Numbered from the stretch's first letter, positions 20,542-29,750 are shown. The stretch: DNA of 64,000 nucleotides from Belnapia moabensis DSM 16746 (GCF_000745835.1 NZ_JQKB01000027.1:1-64000), one strand, 5' to 3'. Made by a program: numbers and translations. Notes: a model not told the origin generated them from the letters alone.

Positions 20542-21731
20542 TCCGCTTCCCGCGGCCGGACATCGTCAAGGCCTTTGCCGAGGCGCCGCATGGCCGGGCG
20601 GAGCTGAAGACCGGATTCGTCACCTATCTGCCGCGGGCGGCGCTGCGGCCCTCGCTGCAGTGGCGGCTCCAGGTGCGGCTGAGCACGGGCGACGAGGTGG
20701 CGCTGGTGGCGCCGCCGGCCATCGCCACGCCGCAGCTGGCGCGCGACCGGATACTCGGCGGCCTCGCCCCGGTGCATGTGACGCCGGAGATCATGGCGCG
20801 CTGCATCGCCCCGCCGGTCGAGCGGCTGCACCGGCAGGTGATGGCGGCGCGGCGGGCGCCGGAGGTGGTGCGCATCGGCCAGCCGGTGACGGCGCCGGTG
20901 GTCAGCCTGGTGATCCCGATCTACCGGAACGTCTTCTACCTGCGGCACCAGCTGGCGGCCTTCGCGCGGGATGCGAGCCTCGACGATGCCGAACTTATCT
21001 TCGTGCTCGACAGCCCGGAGCAGCGGGAGGACCTAGAGCACAACCTGCGCGGCCATCACGGCATCGGCGGGCGGCCGGTGACGCTGGTCGTGCAGCCGGC
21101 CAATTACGGCTATGGCAGCGCCTGCAATGCCGGTGCGGCGGAGGCGCGGGCGCCGGTGCTGCTGCTGATGAACTCCGACGTGGTGCCGGCGCGGCGCGGC
21201 TGGATCGGGCCGCTGCTCGGCATGCTGGCGGCGGCGCCGGGCCTCGCCGCGGTCGGGCCGAAGCTGCTCTACGGCAACGACTCGCTGCAGCATGCGGGAT
21301 TGTATTTCGAACGGCTCGGCGGCGATGGCGATTGGTACAACAGCCACTACTACAAGGGCCTGCCGCGCCGCTTCCCGGCGGCGGATGTGGCGCGGGAGGT
21401 GCCGGGGATCACCGGTGCGGCCTTCTGCGTGCGGCGTGCAGCCTTCGAGGCGGTAGGCGGCGTCACCACCGATTACGTGGTCGGCGACTACGAGGATTCG
21501 GATCTCTGCCTGAAGCTGCGGGCGGCGGGGCATGGCATCGGCTATGTGCCGGCCTCGGAACTCTACCATTTCGAGCGGCAGTCGATCACGCTGCATGGCG
21601 GCTACGCCACGACGTTGACGGCGGCCTACAACCGGGGCCTGCATCACCGGCGCTGGGCGGGCGACATCGCGGCGCTGATGGCGCGTGGGTGGCCATCGGG
21701 CAGCCTGCCCGGTTGCGGCGAGGCGGCGTGA
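20538..21731 (+). CDS. GT2-family glycosyltransferase (C-terminal part of the frameshifted gene)
   Basis: Inverting GT-A glycosyltransferase. VSLVIPIYRNVFYLRHQL opens the nucleotide-sugar binding domain, followed by FVLDSPEQ, NYGYGSACNAG, LLLMNSDVVP (the metal-binding region, here NSD), LQHAGLYF and the acceptor-side DYEDSDLCLKLRAAGH. The real coding sequence extends upstream in this frame to about 20451. The upstream segment (GWLRDP to KTGF) resembles a domain in the tail-anchored protein at 23078. The stop overlaps the next gene's start by 1 nt (TGATG). Donor and acceptor are unknown. Confidence 0.85.
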   Translation: MIRFPRPDIVKAFAEAPHGRAELKTGFVTYLPRAALRPSLQWRLQVRLSTGDEVALVAPPAIATPQLARDRILGGLAPVHVTPEIMARCIAPPVERLHRQVMAARRAPEVVRIGQPVTAPVVSLVIPIYRNVFYLRHQLAAFARDASLDDAELIFVLDSPEQREDLEHNLRGHHGIGGRPVTLVVQPANYGYGSACNAGAAEARAPVLLLMNSDVVPARRGWIGPLLGMLAAAPGLAAVGPKLLYGNDSLQHAGLYFERLGGDGDWYNSHYYKGLPRRFPAADVAREVPGITGAAFCVRRAAFEAVGGVTTDYVVGDYEDSDLCLKLRAAGHGIGYVPASELYHFERQSITLHGGYATTLTAAYNRGLHHRRWAGDIAALMARGWPSGSLPGCGEAA

Positions 21732-22981
21732 TGGCGATGCGCGTGCTCTTCCTATGCCACAATCATCCTACGCTGCAGGCCGGGGGGACCGAGGTCTTCG
21801 CCCGCAACCTGTTCCGCGAATTGCGCGACCGGCATGGTGTGGAAGGGCTGTTCCTCGCCGCCGTCACCGGCACGCACCGCGAGCCGCTGCCCGGCACGAT
21901 GGTGCAGGCAGTCGGCGAAGCGACGGACGAGATGCTGCTCTGGCTGAACAATTTCGATCGTTTCTTCCTGACGCAGCCGGACACCTATGGGCTGGCCTCG
22001 CTCATCCCGCTGGTCGAGGCGCTGGCGCCGGATGTGGTGCATGTCCACCATGCGCTGCAGCTCGGCACCGAGACCATCGACCTGGTGCGGCGGGCGGCAC
22101 CAAGGGCGCGCTTCATCTTCACCGCGCATGACTTCTTCCCGATCTGCCCGCAAGAGGGGCAGTTGCTCACGACGGATGGGCGGCTCTGCAACGGGCCGAC
22201 GCTGGATGGCTGCCTGCGCTGCTTCCCGGAGCGGGGGGCGACGGACATCGTCATGCGGCAGCTCGAGCTGCGCGATGTCTTCGCCGATTTCGACCATATC
22301 CTGGTGCCGAGCGAGTTCGCCCGCGGCCGCTACGTGGCGAGCGGCTGGCCGGCGGCGCGCTTCAGCGTCATGCCGAACGGCGTGCCGGAGCTGCCGGCGG
22401 CGTCGTTCCGCGCCGCGCCGGACGGGCGGCGGGACCGCTTCGGCTTCTTCGGGCATATCAACCGCTTCAAGGGCAGCCTGATGCTGCTGCGCGCCTCGCA
22501 CCAATTGAGCGAGGCGGGGGTGGCACACCGGGTCACGCTGAATGGCGGCGCGGCCTATCAGTCCGACGCCTTCATGGGGGAGTTCAATACCGCCCTCGCC
22601 GCGGCGCCGGCAGCACATTACCGCGGCGCCTATGTCGCGGCGGAGCTTTCCGGGCTGATGGAGCAGGTGGATTGGGTGGTGGTTCCATCCATCTGGTGGG
22701 AGAACGCGCCGCTGGTGGTGCAGGAAGCCTTCCGCCATCGTCGCCCGGTCATCTGCAGCGGGATCGGCGGCACGGCGGAGATGGTGCGCGACGGCGTCGA
22801 TGGGCTGCATGCGCCGGTGAGGGACCCGGCGGGGCTGGCCGAGGTGATGCGGCGGGCGATCGAGACCGAAGGGCTGTGGCAGCGGCTGGTCGAGGGCATC
22901 GCCCCGCCGGTGACGCTGGCCGATTCTGCCTGCCGGCACCTTAAGTTGTATAAAGCTGCGCTGGCAGTCGCGTCCGGCTAG
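21731..22981 (+). CDS. GT4-family (GT-B) glycosyltransferase
   Basis: 416 aa, retaining glycosyltransferase fold. The N-terminal Rossmann domain starts MRVLFLCHNHPTLQAGGTEVF. A cysteine-containing insert lies near residues 135-170 (ICPQEGQ, CNGPTLDGCLRCFPERG), seen in several bacterial GT4 proteins. The C-terminal domain has FSVMPNGVP, FGFFGHINRFKG and the donor-binding VVPSIWWENAPLVVQEAF with the EX7E arrangement. Co-translated with the GT2 gene (1-nt overlap). Probably builds a surface glycan or glycosylates an exported protein; the target is not known. Confidence 0.88.
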   Translation: MAMRVLFLCHNHPTLQAGGTEVFARNLFRELRDRHGVEGLFLAAVTGTHREPLPGTMVQAVGEATDEMLLWLNNFDRFFLTQPDTYGLASLIPLVEALAPDVVHVHHALQLGTETIDLVRRAAPRARFIFTAHDFFPICPQEGQLLTTDGRLCNGPTLDGCLRCFPERGATDIVMRQLELRDVFADFDHILVPSEFARGRYVASGWPAARFSVMPNGVPELPAASFRAAPDGRRDRFGFFGHINRFKGSLMLLRASHQLSEAGVAHRVTLNGGAAYQSDAFMGEFNTALAAAPAAHYRGAYVAAELSGLMEQVDWVVVPSIWWENAPLVVQEAFRHRRPVICSGIGGTAEMVRDGVDGLHAPVRDPAGLAEVMRRAIETEGLWQRLVEGIAPPVTLADSACRHLKLYKAALAVASG

Positions 22982-23077
22982 ATTGGCGCCTGATGCGGGG
23001 CGGCCTTCGCCCCGGCCTGCCGTTTCGATCGAGCGACTTCCCCGGTCTCGGGGGCCGCTCCAGGGGAATCTTCGCCG

Positions 23078-23809
23078 ATGCCGATGGATGCCACACTGGT
23101 GGATGCCACCCTGGCCGAGGAAGCCTTGCCGGCCGGTGAGGCGGTCCCCCCCTCAGATGTCCGCGGGCTGATCGACAATGCGACGGCCGACCGGCTTTAT
23201 GGCTGGGTCTGGGATGCGGCGCATCCCGGCTACCGGGTGAAGGTCGAGCTGCGGCTGGCGGGCGAGGTGGTGGCCACGGGCGTCGCCGCCAATGCGCGGC
23301 CGGACCTCGCCAAGCATGGCATCGGCGATGGTCGCCATGCCTTCGAATTCCCGCTGCAGCGCCAGTGGTTCCGCCAGATACGGGACCTCTCGGTCATCGC
23401 CTATGGCCGGGACGGCACGGCGACGCAGGTGCCGGTGCATGCGCGCCGGCAGGAGGAGGCGCTGGTGCCGGCCACGGCCACGGCGCAGTTGCAGGTCGCG
23501 GCGGAGTCGTTGGTGGCCGAACAGGCAGCCGTCCGGCAGGAAATCGAGGCGCTGCGCCAGCGCGTGGCCGGGCAGCCGGACGGCGCGGCGCTCCACGCCG
23601 TTGCCCAGGCCGGGCAGGAGATGCAGCGCCGGCTGGACACGATGGAGCTCTGGCTCACCCGGCTCGACGAGAAGCTCGCCCAGCTCGTGGCGCCCCAGGA
23701 GACGGGAGCGAAAGGCGGGGTCGATGTCTGGCAGGTGGTGCTGATCGCCCTGCTGGTCGGCCTAGGCTGCGGCGTCGTGGCCTTCATCTTCGCCCGCTAC
23801 GGGGCCTAG
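23078..23809 (+). CDS. Tail-anchored membrane protein with beta-sandwich-like domain and coiled coil
   Basis: 243 aa with no N-terminal signal. Residues about 27-110 form a beta-rich domain with LYGWVWD (40-46) and ARPDLAKHGIGDG (73-85). Residues about 130-205 are predicted coiled coil (EQAAVRQEIEALRQRV, MQRRLDTMELWLTRLDEKL). A single membrane helix lies at 216-238 (VWQVVLIALLVGLGCGVVAF), followed by RYGA. This topology leaves the domains in the cytoplasm. It lies 96 bp after the GT4 gene and 3 bp before the first ABC gene, suggesting a bridging or scaffold role; that role is inference. Confidence 0.72.
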   Translation: MPMDATLVDATLAEEALPAGEAVPPSDVRGLIDNATADRLYGWVWDAAHPGYRVKVELRLAGEVVATGVAANARPDLAKHGIGDGRHAFEFPLQRQWFRQIRDLSVIAYGRDGTATQVPVHARRQEEALVPATATAQLQVAAESLVAEQAAVRQEIEALRQRVAGQPDGAALHAVAQAGQEMQRRLDTMELWLTRLDEKLAQLVAPQETGAKGGVDVWQVVLIALLVGLGCGVVAFIFARYGA

Positions 23810-23812
23810 CCC

Positions 23813-25549
23813 TTGGCCCGCGCGACGGTGGAGTCCGGCCTCCAGACCACGCTGTCGGAGGCGATGGGGCCGGTCAGGCTGGCCGTCCGGCGGCTGGCGG
23901 CCTTCCTGCTGATGCTGGGCCTGCTCGCTGCGGGGATCGGCTTCGCCATGGTCGAGACGGGGGCGATCCTGCTGACCTCGGTGCCGCAGACGCGAAGCTT
24001 TGAGACGACGGGCACCATCCTCTGCATTTGGGCGCTGCTGCTGGTGATTGCGGCCACGCTCGGGTTGCAGCAGGGGGCGGGGCTGCGGCGGCTGTCGCGC
24101 TTCCTGGCCGGGCGGCTGGGCGTGGCGACGGCGCTCGCCATGGTGCAGCGGGCCGGGCGGCCGGAGGCGATCGGCAGCGCCGCGCTCGAGGATTTGGCGA
24201 CGATGCGGCGCGGCCTCGCCGGGCTGGCGGGGCGGGCGCTGGTGCAGATCATCACCCTGCCGGCGCTGATCCTGCTGGCCTTCGGGGTGCATTGGGCTTT
24301 CGCGGTGCTGTCCATCCTGTTCTACGGCCTGGCCGGGATGCTGAGCCTTGCCCTCATCCGGGCGCTACGGCGGGAGGCGGAGCTGGTGCGGGCCGGCGAG
24401 GCGCAGGCCCAGGGGCTGGCCGCCGATGCGATGCGGGCGGGCGAGGCGATCCTCGCCATGGGGATGCTGCCGCGGCTGGCGGGCCATCTGCTGGCGAGCG
24501 GGGCCCAGGCGGCGGGTGAGGCCTTCCTCGCGCGGCGGCGGGCGAGCCGGCTGCGGCTGGCGCTGGATGTGCTGCTCGGTCTGTTCGGCGGCAGCTTCCT
24601 GTTCCTGATGGCCGTGCTGGTGCTGAACGGGATGACCGGGCGCGGCGTCGGGATGGGGTTCTTCTTTCTCGGCCTGGCGCTGGTTGGGCCCTTCGCCGCC
24701 TTCGCCGGAAGCAGCCGGGAGGTGGCCGAGGCCATGGCGGCCTGGCAGCGGCTGCGGCGGCTGATGGCGGAGACGCCGAGCATCAATCGCGGCACGCCCT
24801 TCCCTTGCCCGCAAGCGCGGCTGGTGGCGGAGCATGTGACCTTCAGCTTCCGCGGCGTGCAGCCGGTGCTGCTGCGCAATGTCGACCTGGCACCGGAGCC
24901 GGGCGAGGCGGTGGCGATCGTCGGGCCCTCGGGCTGCGGCAAGTCGACGCTGCTGCGGGTGCTGGTGGGGCTCTATCCGCCGGCCGCGGGTGGCGTCTAT
25001 CTCGACGGGCATGCGGTGCATCAGTGGGACCGCGAGGATTTGGCCAGGCATGTCGGGTTCCTGCCGCAGCTGCCGCTGCTCGGGCGGGGGACGGTGGCGG
25101 AGGTCATCGCCCGGCTCGGCGCGCCGGACATGGCGCAGGTGCTGGAGGCGGGGCGGCGGGCCGGGGTGCATGAGGCGGTGATCGCGCTGCCGCTCGGCTA
25201 TGCGACGCCGGTGGATGGGGCCTGGCCGCTCTCGATGGGGCTGCAGCACCGGCTGGCGCTGGCCCGGGCACTCTACGGCCGGCCACGGGTGCTGGTGCTG
25301 GACGAGCTGGCCGGCGGGCTGGATGCGGCGGGCGAGGCGCATGTGATCGCGCTGCTTGGCGAGTTGCGACGGGAGGGGGTGGCGGTGGTCTTCACCACGC
25401 ATCGGCCGGCGCTGATCGGCGCGGCGGACCGGGTGCTGGCACTGCGCAACGGCTCGCTGGTGCCGGCGGGGGTGCAGGACGGGCCGCAGCGGCTCGGCAA
25501 CGCCGCGGAGGCACCGCGCCTGCCCGGGCGGAAGGCGGCGGCGGCATGA
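23813..25549 (+). CDS. ABC exporter half-transporter with degenerate signature motif
   Basis: 578 aa from TTG 23813, 3 bp after the previous stop. Membrane domain about residues 25-310 with roughly six segments and no peptidase C39 domain, like the PrtD/HlyB-type exporters that secrete RTX proteins. Nucleotide-binding domain: Walker A GPSGCGKST, Q-loop FLPQLPLL, Walker B VLVLDELAGG, H-loop TTHRP. The signature reads PLSMGLQHRLAL instead of LSGGQ. Its stop overlaps the next ABC start by 4 nt, so the two probably form a heterodimer with one weak ATP site. Confidence 0.88.
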   Translation: MARATVESGLQTTLSEAMGPVRLAVRRLAAFLLMLGLLAAGIGFAMVETGAILLTSVPQTRSFETTGTILCIWALLLVIAATLGLQQGAGLRRLSRFLAGRLGVATALAMVQRAGRPEAIGSAALEDLATMRRGLAGLAGRALVQIITLPALILLAFGVHWAFAVLSILFYGLAGMLSLALIRALRREAELVRAGEAQAQGLAADAMRAGEAILAMGMLPRLAGHLLASGAQAAGEAFLARRRASRLRLALDVLLGLFGGSFLFLMAVLVLNGMTGRGVGMGFFFLGLALVGPFAAFAGSSREVAEAMAAWQRLRRLMAETPSINRGTPFPCPQARLVAEHVTFSFRGVQPVLLRNVDLAPEPGEAVAIVGPSGCGKSTLLRVLVGLYPPAAGGVYLDGHAVHQWDREDLARHVGFLPQLPLLGRGTVAEVIARLGAPDMAQVLEAGRRAGVHEAVIALPLGYATPVDGAWPLSMGLQHRLALARALYGRPRVLVLDELAGGLDAAGEAHVIALLGELRREGVAVVFTTHRPALIGAADRVLALRNGSLVPAGVQDGPQRLGNAAEAPRLPGRKAAAA

Positions 25550-27243
25550 GTGCGACCCTTTCGCACAGGCGCGGCTGGCTGCGGGCCATGGGGCTTGGTC
25601 CGATGAGCGTGCTGACGATCCTGCTGCTCGGCCTAGGCGGGGTGCTGGGGCTGTTCGACCTGGTGCTCAGCATCGCGCACATCACCGATGGCGTGCTGGA
25701 AACTAAGAACGGCAATACCGTGCTGGCGCTGATGATGGTCTTCGCGCTGGCGACGCTGCTCTCGGCCTATTACCGGCACCGGCGCGAGGCGCTCATGCAG
25801 GCGATGGCGGAGCGGCTGGGGCTCACCTTGCCGGCCGAGGCCTTGCAGGCGGCGATCCGCCGGGCGGCGCGGCGCGACATGGTGGCGGGGCTCGGCGTCC
25901 TGCAGGACATCGCGGCGGCGCAGCGCTTCGTCACCGGCGAGGCGGTGGCGGGGCTGCTCGACCTCGCTGGGGCGGCGGCGGCGCTGGGACTCGTCTTCTA
26001 CCTGCACGAGGGATTCGGCTGGATCCTGCTGGCCGGGATGGCGGCGACGGGATTGCTCGGGCTGGTGTTGCGGCGGGTGGCGGGGCCTGCGGCGGCCGAG
26101 GCCGAGGCCGGGTTGAGCGGCGCGGCGCATGAACTGGCGGGGCAGCTGGTGCATGCGGATCTGGTGCGCGGGCTCGGGCAGATGCCGGCGCTGCTGGCGC
26201 GCTGGCAGCGGCGCCATGAAGCGGCGCTCGGCCTCGCGGACCTCGCCGAGGCGCAAGGCGATGCGTTGCGCGAGGCGCAGGCGCTGATCGCGGCGCTGAC
26301 CATGATGGGCCTGGTCGGCTTCGGCATCCTTCGCATCGTCGAGGGGCGGGGGACGATCGGGCTGGTGCTCGGCGCCGTGCTGCTCGGTCTGTTCGCCATG
26401 CGGCCGCTTGCTGGGCTGGTGCTGCATTTCGAGGCCTGGCAGGCGGGGATGCGCGCCTGGGGGCGGCTGCGGCAGGCGCTGGCAGAGGAGGCGGCGGTCG
26501 TCGCCCGGCCACCGGCGGCCGGGGCGCCGGCGGGGCTGGTGGTCGAAGACTTGGGCTTCCATCCGGCGGAGCGTGAGCGGCCGGTCCTGGCCGGGCTCGA
26601 TATCGCCCTGGCGCCGGGCGAGGTGCTGCTGGTCGAGGGCGGCAACGGCGCGGGCAAGACGACGCTTCTGCGCCTCGTCCTCGGGCTGATGCCGCCGGGC
26701 CAGGGGCGGGTGATGCTGGATGGGCAGGACACCTGGTTCTGCGACCGCGGCCTGCTCGGGGCGCGGATCGGCTACCTGCCGCAGGATGTCCAGCTGCTGG
26801 AGGCGGACATCTTCACCAATATCGGCCGCGGGCCGGGAGCGCCGGCGGAGCTGGTGGTGGCTGCGACGCGGGCGGCGGGTGCGCATGAGATGATCGGGCG
26901 GCAGCCGATGGGCTACCAGACGCCGGCCGGGACCAGCGCCGGGCTGTCCGCCGGGCAGAGGCGATTGGTGGGGCTGGCACGCGCCCTCTACGGCATGCCG
27001 CGGCTGCTGGTGCTGGACGAGCCGGAGATCGGCCTCGACGGCGCGGCGCGGCGGGCGATGCGGGCGGCTGTCGGCCAGGCGAGCGCGGCGGGCGCCGTGG
27101 TGATCGTGGTGACGCATGAGCCGGCGACCTGGGCCGACCTGGCGGGGCACCGGCTGCGGCTGGAGGCCGCGGGTGGGTTTGAGTGGCTCGCGGGCGGACC
27201 TGGCGAGAGTGACATGGAGCGGCATCGTGCAGCAGCTGGTTAA
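25546..27243 (+). CDS. ABC exporter half-transporter with canonical ATPase motifs
   Basis: 565 aa. Membrane segments in about residues 20-310 (TILLLGLGGVLGLFDLVLS, LALMMVFALATLLSAYY, GWILLAGMAATGLLGLVL, LGAVLLGLFAMRPLAGLVL). NBD: Walker A GGNGAGKTT, Q-loop YLPQDVQLLE, signature GLSAGQRRLVGLARAL, Walker B LLVLDEPEIGLD, H-loop VTHEP. Co-translated with the preceding ABC gene and overlapping the HlyD-type gene by 17 nt. The three probably form the inner-membrane part of a type I secretion apparatus. Confidence 0.9.
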   Translation: MSATLSHRRGWLRAMGLGPMSVLTILLLGLGGVLGLFDLVLSIAHITDGVLETKNGNTVLALMMVFALATLLSAYYRHRREALMQAMAERLGLTLPAEALQAAIRRAARRDMVAGLGVLQDIAAAQRFVTGEAVAGLLDLAGAAAALGLVFYLHEGFGWILLAGMAATGLLGLVLRRVAGPAAAEAEAGLSGAAHELAGQLVHADLVRGLGQMPALLARWQRRHEAALGLADLAEAQGDALREAQALIAALTMMGLVGFGILRIVEGRGTIGLVLGAVLLGLFAMRPLAGLVLHFEAWQAGMRAWGRLRQALAEEAAVVARPPAAGAPAGLVVEDLGFHPAERERPVLAGLDIALAPGEVLLVEGGNGAGKTTLLRLVLGLMPPGQGRVMLDGQDTWFCDRGLLGARIGYLPQDVQLLEADIFTNIGRGPGAPAELVVAATRAAGAHEMIGRQPMGYQTPAGTSAGLSAGQRRLVGLARALYGMPRLLVLDEPEIGLDGAARRAMRAAVGQASAAGAVVIVVTHEPATWADLAGHRLRLEAAGGFEWLAGGPGESDMERHRAAAG

Positions 27244-28606
27244 GCATGGCGGGGCCGCGGCGCTGCCGGCGCCCCTCCCCCAAGAGTCACTGCAGAAGCA
27301 GCTGGAGCGGGCGGTGCAGAGCCCGCCGGTGCATCGGCTGGTGCGGCGCTCGCTGCTGACGCTCGCCATCACCCTGCTACCGATTGCCGGCTGGGCGACG
27401 ATGACCATCGCCGAGCGGGCGGTGCTGGCCGGCGGGCAGCTGGTGCCCGAGGGGCGGCGGAAGACGGTCAACCTGCTGGAGCCGGGCATCCTGCGGCGGC
27501 TGCTGGTGCAGGAGGGCTCCGTGGTGCAGGCGGGGCAGCCGCTGCTGCAGCTCGATGTGACCCAGGCGGAGGCGACGGCGGGGCAGGCCAAGGCCGCCTA
27601 TTGGAGCGGGCGCGCGCGCGTTGCCCGGCTGCGGGCGGAGCAGGCGGAGCAGCGGCAGCTCGCCTTCCCGGTCGATCTGGAGGCGGCGGCGGGGGCGGAC
27701 CAGGCGATCCAGATCTTCATTCGCGCGGAGCAGGCGCTCTTCGCCGCGCGTTGGGCGAATTTCGACGGGCAGGTGGGCGTGCAGGAGCGCGCGATCACCC
27801 AGTTGCAGGAGCAGGTTGCCGGCGCCCAGGCGCAGCGCGAGGGCGCCGGGCGGCAGCTGATGGCGGTGCGGGAGCAGATCGCGGGCTACAACCGGCTGCT
27901 GACGCAGGGCTATGCGTCGCGCTTCACGGTGCTGAACCTGCAGCAGCAGGAGGCGGGGTTCGTCGCCACGATCGGGCAGGCGAATGCGCAGGAGGCGCAG
28001 CTGCGCGAGGGCATCATCCAGGCGCAACGGCAGCTGGAGGGGCTGCGGCTCGCACGGCTTTCCGAGATTGCCAACGACCTGCAGACGACCGAGGCGACGA
28101 CGGCCGCAGCCTTGCAGCAGCTGCGTGCGGCGCAGGATGTGCTGACGCGGCGCGAGGTGCTGTCGCCCGAGGCCGGGAAGGTGACGAATATCCAGGCTTT
28201 CACGCCGGGGGCGACGATCCAGACCGGGCAGCCGATCCTCGACCTGGTGCCGTTGAATGACCGGCTGGTGGTCGAGGGCCGGGTGCAGCCGACGGATATC
28301 GAGCAGGTGTCGGTGGGGCAGCGAGCGAATATCCGGCTGAGCAGCTACCGCACGCGCAATGTGCCGATGCTGGAGGGGCGGGTGATCGTCGTCGGCGCGG
28401 ATGTGCAGATGCCGCCGAACAATGGCGGCGATCCGTATTTCCTCGTGCGCGTCGAGTTCGATGCCGGGCAGCTGAATTCGGTGCCGGATCTCGCGCCGGT
28501 CGCAGGCATGCCGGCGGAGCTCTACATCCTCGGCGAAAGGCGGACGCCCTTCGCCTATCTGTGGACGCCGTTGAGCGCCGCGGCCCGACGGGCGCTGCGC
28601 GACTAA
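27227..28606 (+). CDS. HlyD-family membrane fusion protein (type I secretion adaptor)
   Basis: 459 aa from GTG 27227, with GGAG 7 nt upstream; GTG 27209 is an alternative. Cytoplasmic N-terminus, one membrane helix (about residues 44-66, LLTLAITLLPIAGW), lipoyl half-motif GGQLVPEGRRKTVNLLEPGI, then a long coiled-coil hairpin rich in Gln/Ala/Glu (about 110-310), second lipoyl half (REVLSPEAGKVTNI) and beta-barrel domain (VVEGRVQPTDIEQVSVGQ). The C-terminal LGERRTPFAYLWTPL is typical of PrtE/HlyD proteins. It would link the ABC pair to an outer-membrane TolC channel not encoded here. Confidence 0.92.
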   Translation: MQQLVKHGGAAALPAPLPQESLQKQLERAVQSPPVHRLVRRSLLTLAITLLPIAGWATMTIAERAVLAGGQLVPEGRRKTVNLLEPGILRRLLVQEGSVVQAGQPLLQLDVTQAEATAGQAKAAYWSGRARVARLRAEQAEQRQLAFPVDLEAAAGADQAIQIFIRAEQALFAARWANFDGQVGVQERAITQLQEQVAGAQAQREGAGRQLMAVREQIAGYNRLLTQGYASRFTVLNLQQQEAGFVATIGQANAQEAQLREGIIQAQRQLEGLRLARLSEIANDLQTTEATTAAALQQLRAAQDVLTRREVLSPEAGKVTNIQAFTPGATIQTGQPILDLVPLNDRLVVEGRVQPTDIEQVSVGQRANIRLSSYRTRNVPMLEGRVIVVGADVQMPPNNGGDPYFLVRVEFDAGQLNSVPDLAPVAGMPAELYILGERRTPFAYLWTPLSAAARRALRD

Positions 28607-28617
28607 ACTGGAGGGTT

Positions 28618-28674
28618 CCAAGGGCCCTTCGGCCCTTGGTGGGTAGGGTTTGAGGAGGGCGACGCCCTCCTCAA
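28618..28674. terminator. Two-hairpin intergenic element between convergent genes
   Basis: Hairpin 1: CCAAGGGCC, loop CTTC, GGCCCTTGG (28618-28639). Hairpin 2: TTGAGGAGGGC, loop GAC, GCCCTCCTCAA (28650-28674). They are joined by TGGGTAGGGT. Hairpin 2 contains the stop codon of the minus-strand TRAP gene. It probably terminates both converging transcripts. A second element of the same design lies at 32467-32522. Confidence 0.75.
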
Positions 28675-29750
28675 CGCCGCTGGCTGACCTGCGCGATGTA
28701 GTTGTCGAAGGACAGCTCCGCCACGCGAAACCAGGCCCGCATGTCGTCGCGCGACTTCGACCAGGCGGCGTGAATCTTGGCGTATTCCGGGCTCTTCTGG
28801 GCCAACTCGGTCTCGAGGGCCATGGCCTCGCGGTAGCAGGCATCCATCACCTCGCGCGGGAAGGCACGGAGCTGGGTGCCGGCGGCGAGCAGGCGGCGGA
28901 GGGCTTCCGGGTTGCGGGTGTCGTAGCGGGCGACCATCCAGTGCGTCGCCTCCGAGCAAGCGGTGCGGATGGCGGCCTGGTAGCTCTTCGGCAACGCGTT
29001 CCACTGCTCCAAATTGGCGACGAAGGTGGTGTTGGCCGCACCCTCCCACCAGGCGGGGTAGTGATAGAAGGGCGCGACCTTGTTGAAGCCGAGCTTCTCG
29101 TCGTCATAGGGGCCGAGCCATTCGACGGCGTCGATGGTGCCGCGCTCGAGGGCCGGGTAGATGTCGCCGCCGGCCAGCTGCTGGGGGACGCCGCCGACGC
29201 GCTGGAGCACGGTGCCGCCGAGGCCGGCGATGCGCATCTTGAGGCCGCGCAGGTCCTCGACCGTCCTGACTTCCTTGCGGAACCAGCCGCCCATCTGGGC
29301 GCCGGTGGTGCCGAGCGGCAGGGCATAGGTGTTGTACTGGCGGAAGAGCTCGTTCAGCAGGTCGATGCCGCCGCCTTCGTACATCCAGGCATTCTGCTGG
29401 CGGGTGTTGAGGCCGAAGGGGACGCCGGTGGCGAAGGCGAAGGCCGGGTTCTTGCCGACATAGAAGGAGGAGGTGGTGTGGCAGCACTCCACCGTGCCGG
29501 CCTGGACGGCATCGAGCGCCTGGAGGGCGGGGACGACCTCGCCCGGGCCGAAGACGCGGATCTGGAAGCGGTCCTCGGTCAACTCGGCGACGGTGCGGGC
29601 GAAGACATGGGCGGCGCCGTGAATAGCATCCAACGAAGTCGGGTAGCTGCTGGTGAGGCGCCAGCGGAGCGTCGGCGAGGATTGCGCGAGGGCGGGCGTC
29701 GCCAGGGTGGCGGCGAGCGCGGTCTGGCCGAGGATGGCTCTGCGGTTCAT
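28671..29750 (-). CDS. TRAP transporter solute-binding protein, DctP family
   Basis: 359 aa from ATG 29750, with GGAGGGAA upstream. Signal peptide MNRRAILGQTALAATLATPALAQ. The DctP fold is recognisable from LRWRLTSSYP, FARTVAELTEDRFQIRVF, VRTVEDLRGLKMRI (the conserved arginine segment) and GTIDAVEWLGPYDD, and resembles binding proteins for keto acids and other carboxylates. No DctQ or DctM membrane subunit is adjacent, so it must work with subunits encoded elsewhere. Confidence 0.92.
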   Translation of the reverse strand: MNRRAILGQTALAATLATPALAQSSPTLRWRLTSSYPTSLDAIHGAAHVFARTVAELTEDRFQIRVFGPGEVVPALQALDAVQAGTVECCHTTSSFYVGKNPAFAFATGVPFGLNTRQQNAWMYEGGGIDLLNELFRQYNTYALPLGTTGAQMGGWFRKEVRTVEDLRGLKMRIAGLGGTVLQRVGGVPQQLAGGDIYPALERGTIDAVEWLGPYDDEKLGFNKVAPFYHYPAWWEGAANTTFVANLEQWNALPKSYQAAIRTACSEATHWMVARYDTRNPEALRRLLAAGTQLRAFPREVMDACYREAMALETELAQKSPEYAKIHAAWSKSRDDMRAWFRVAELSFDNYIAQVSQRR

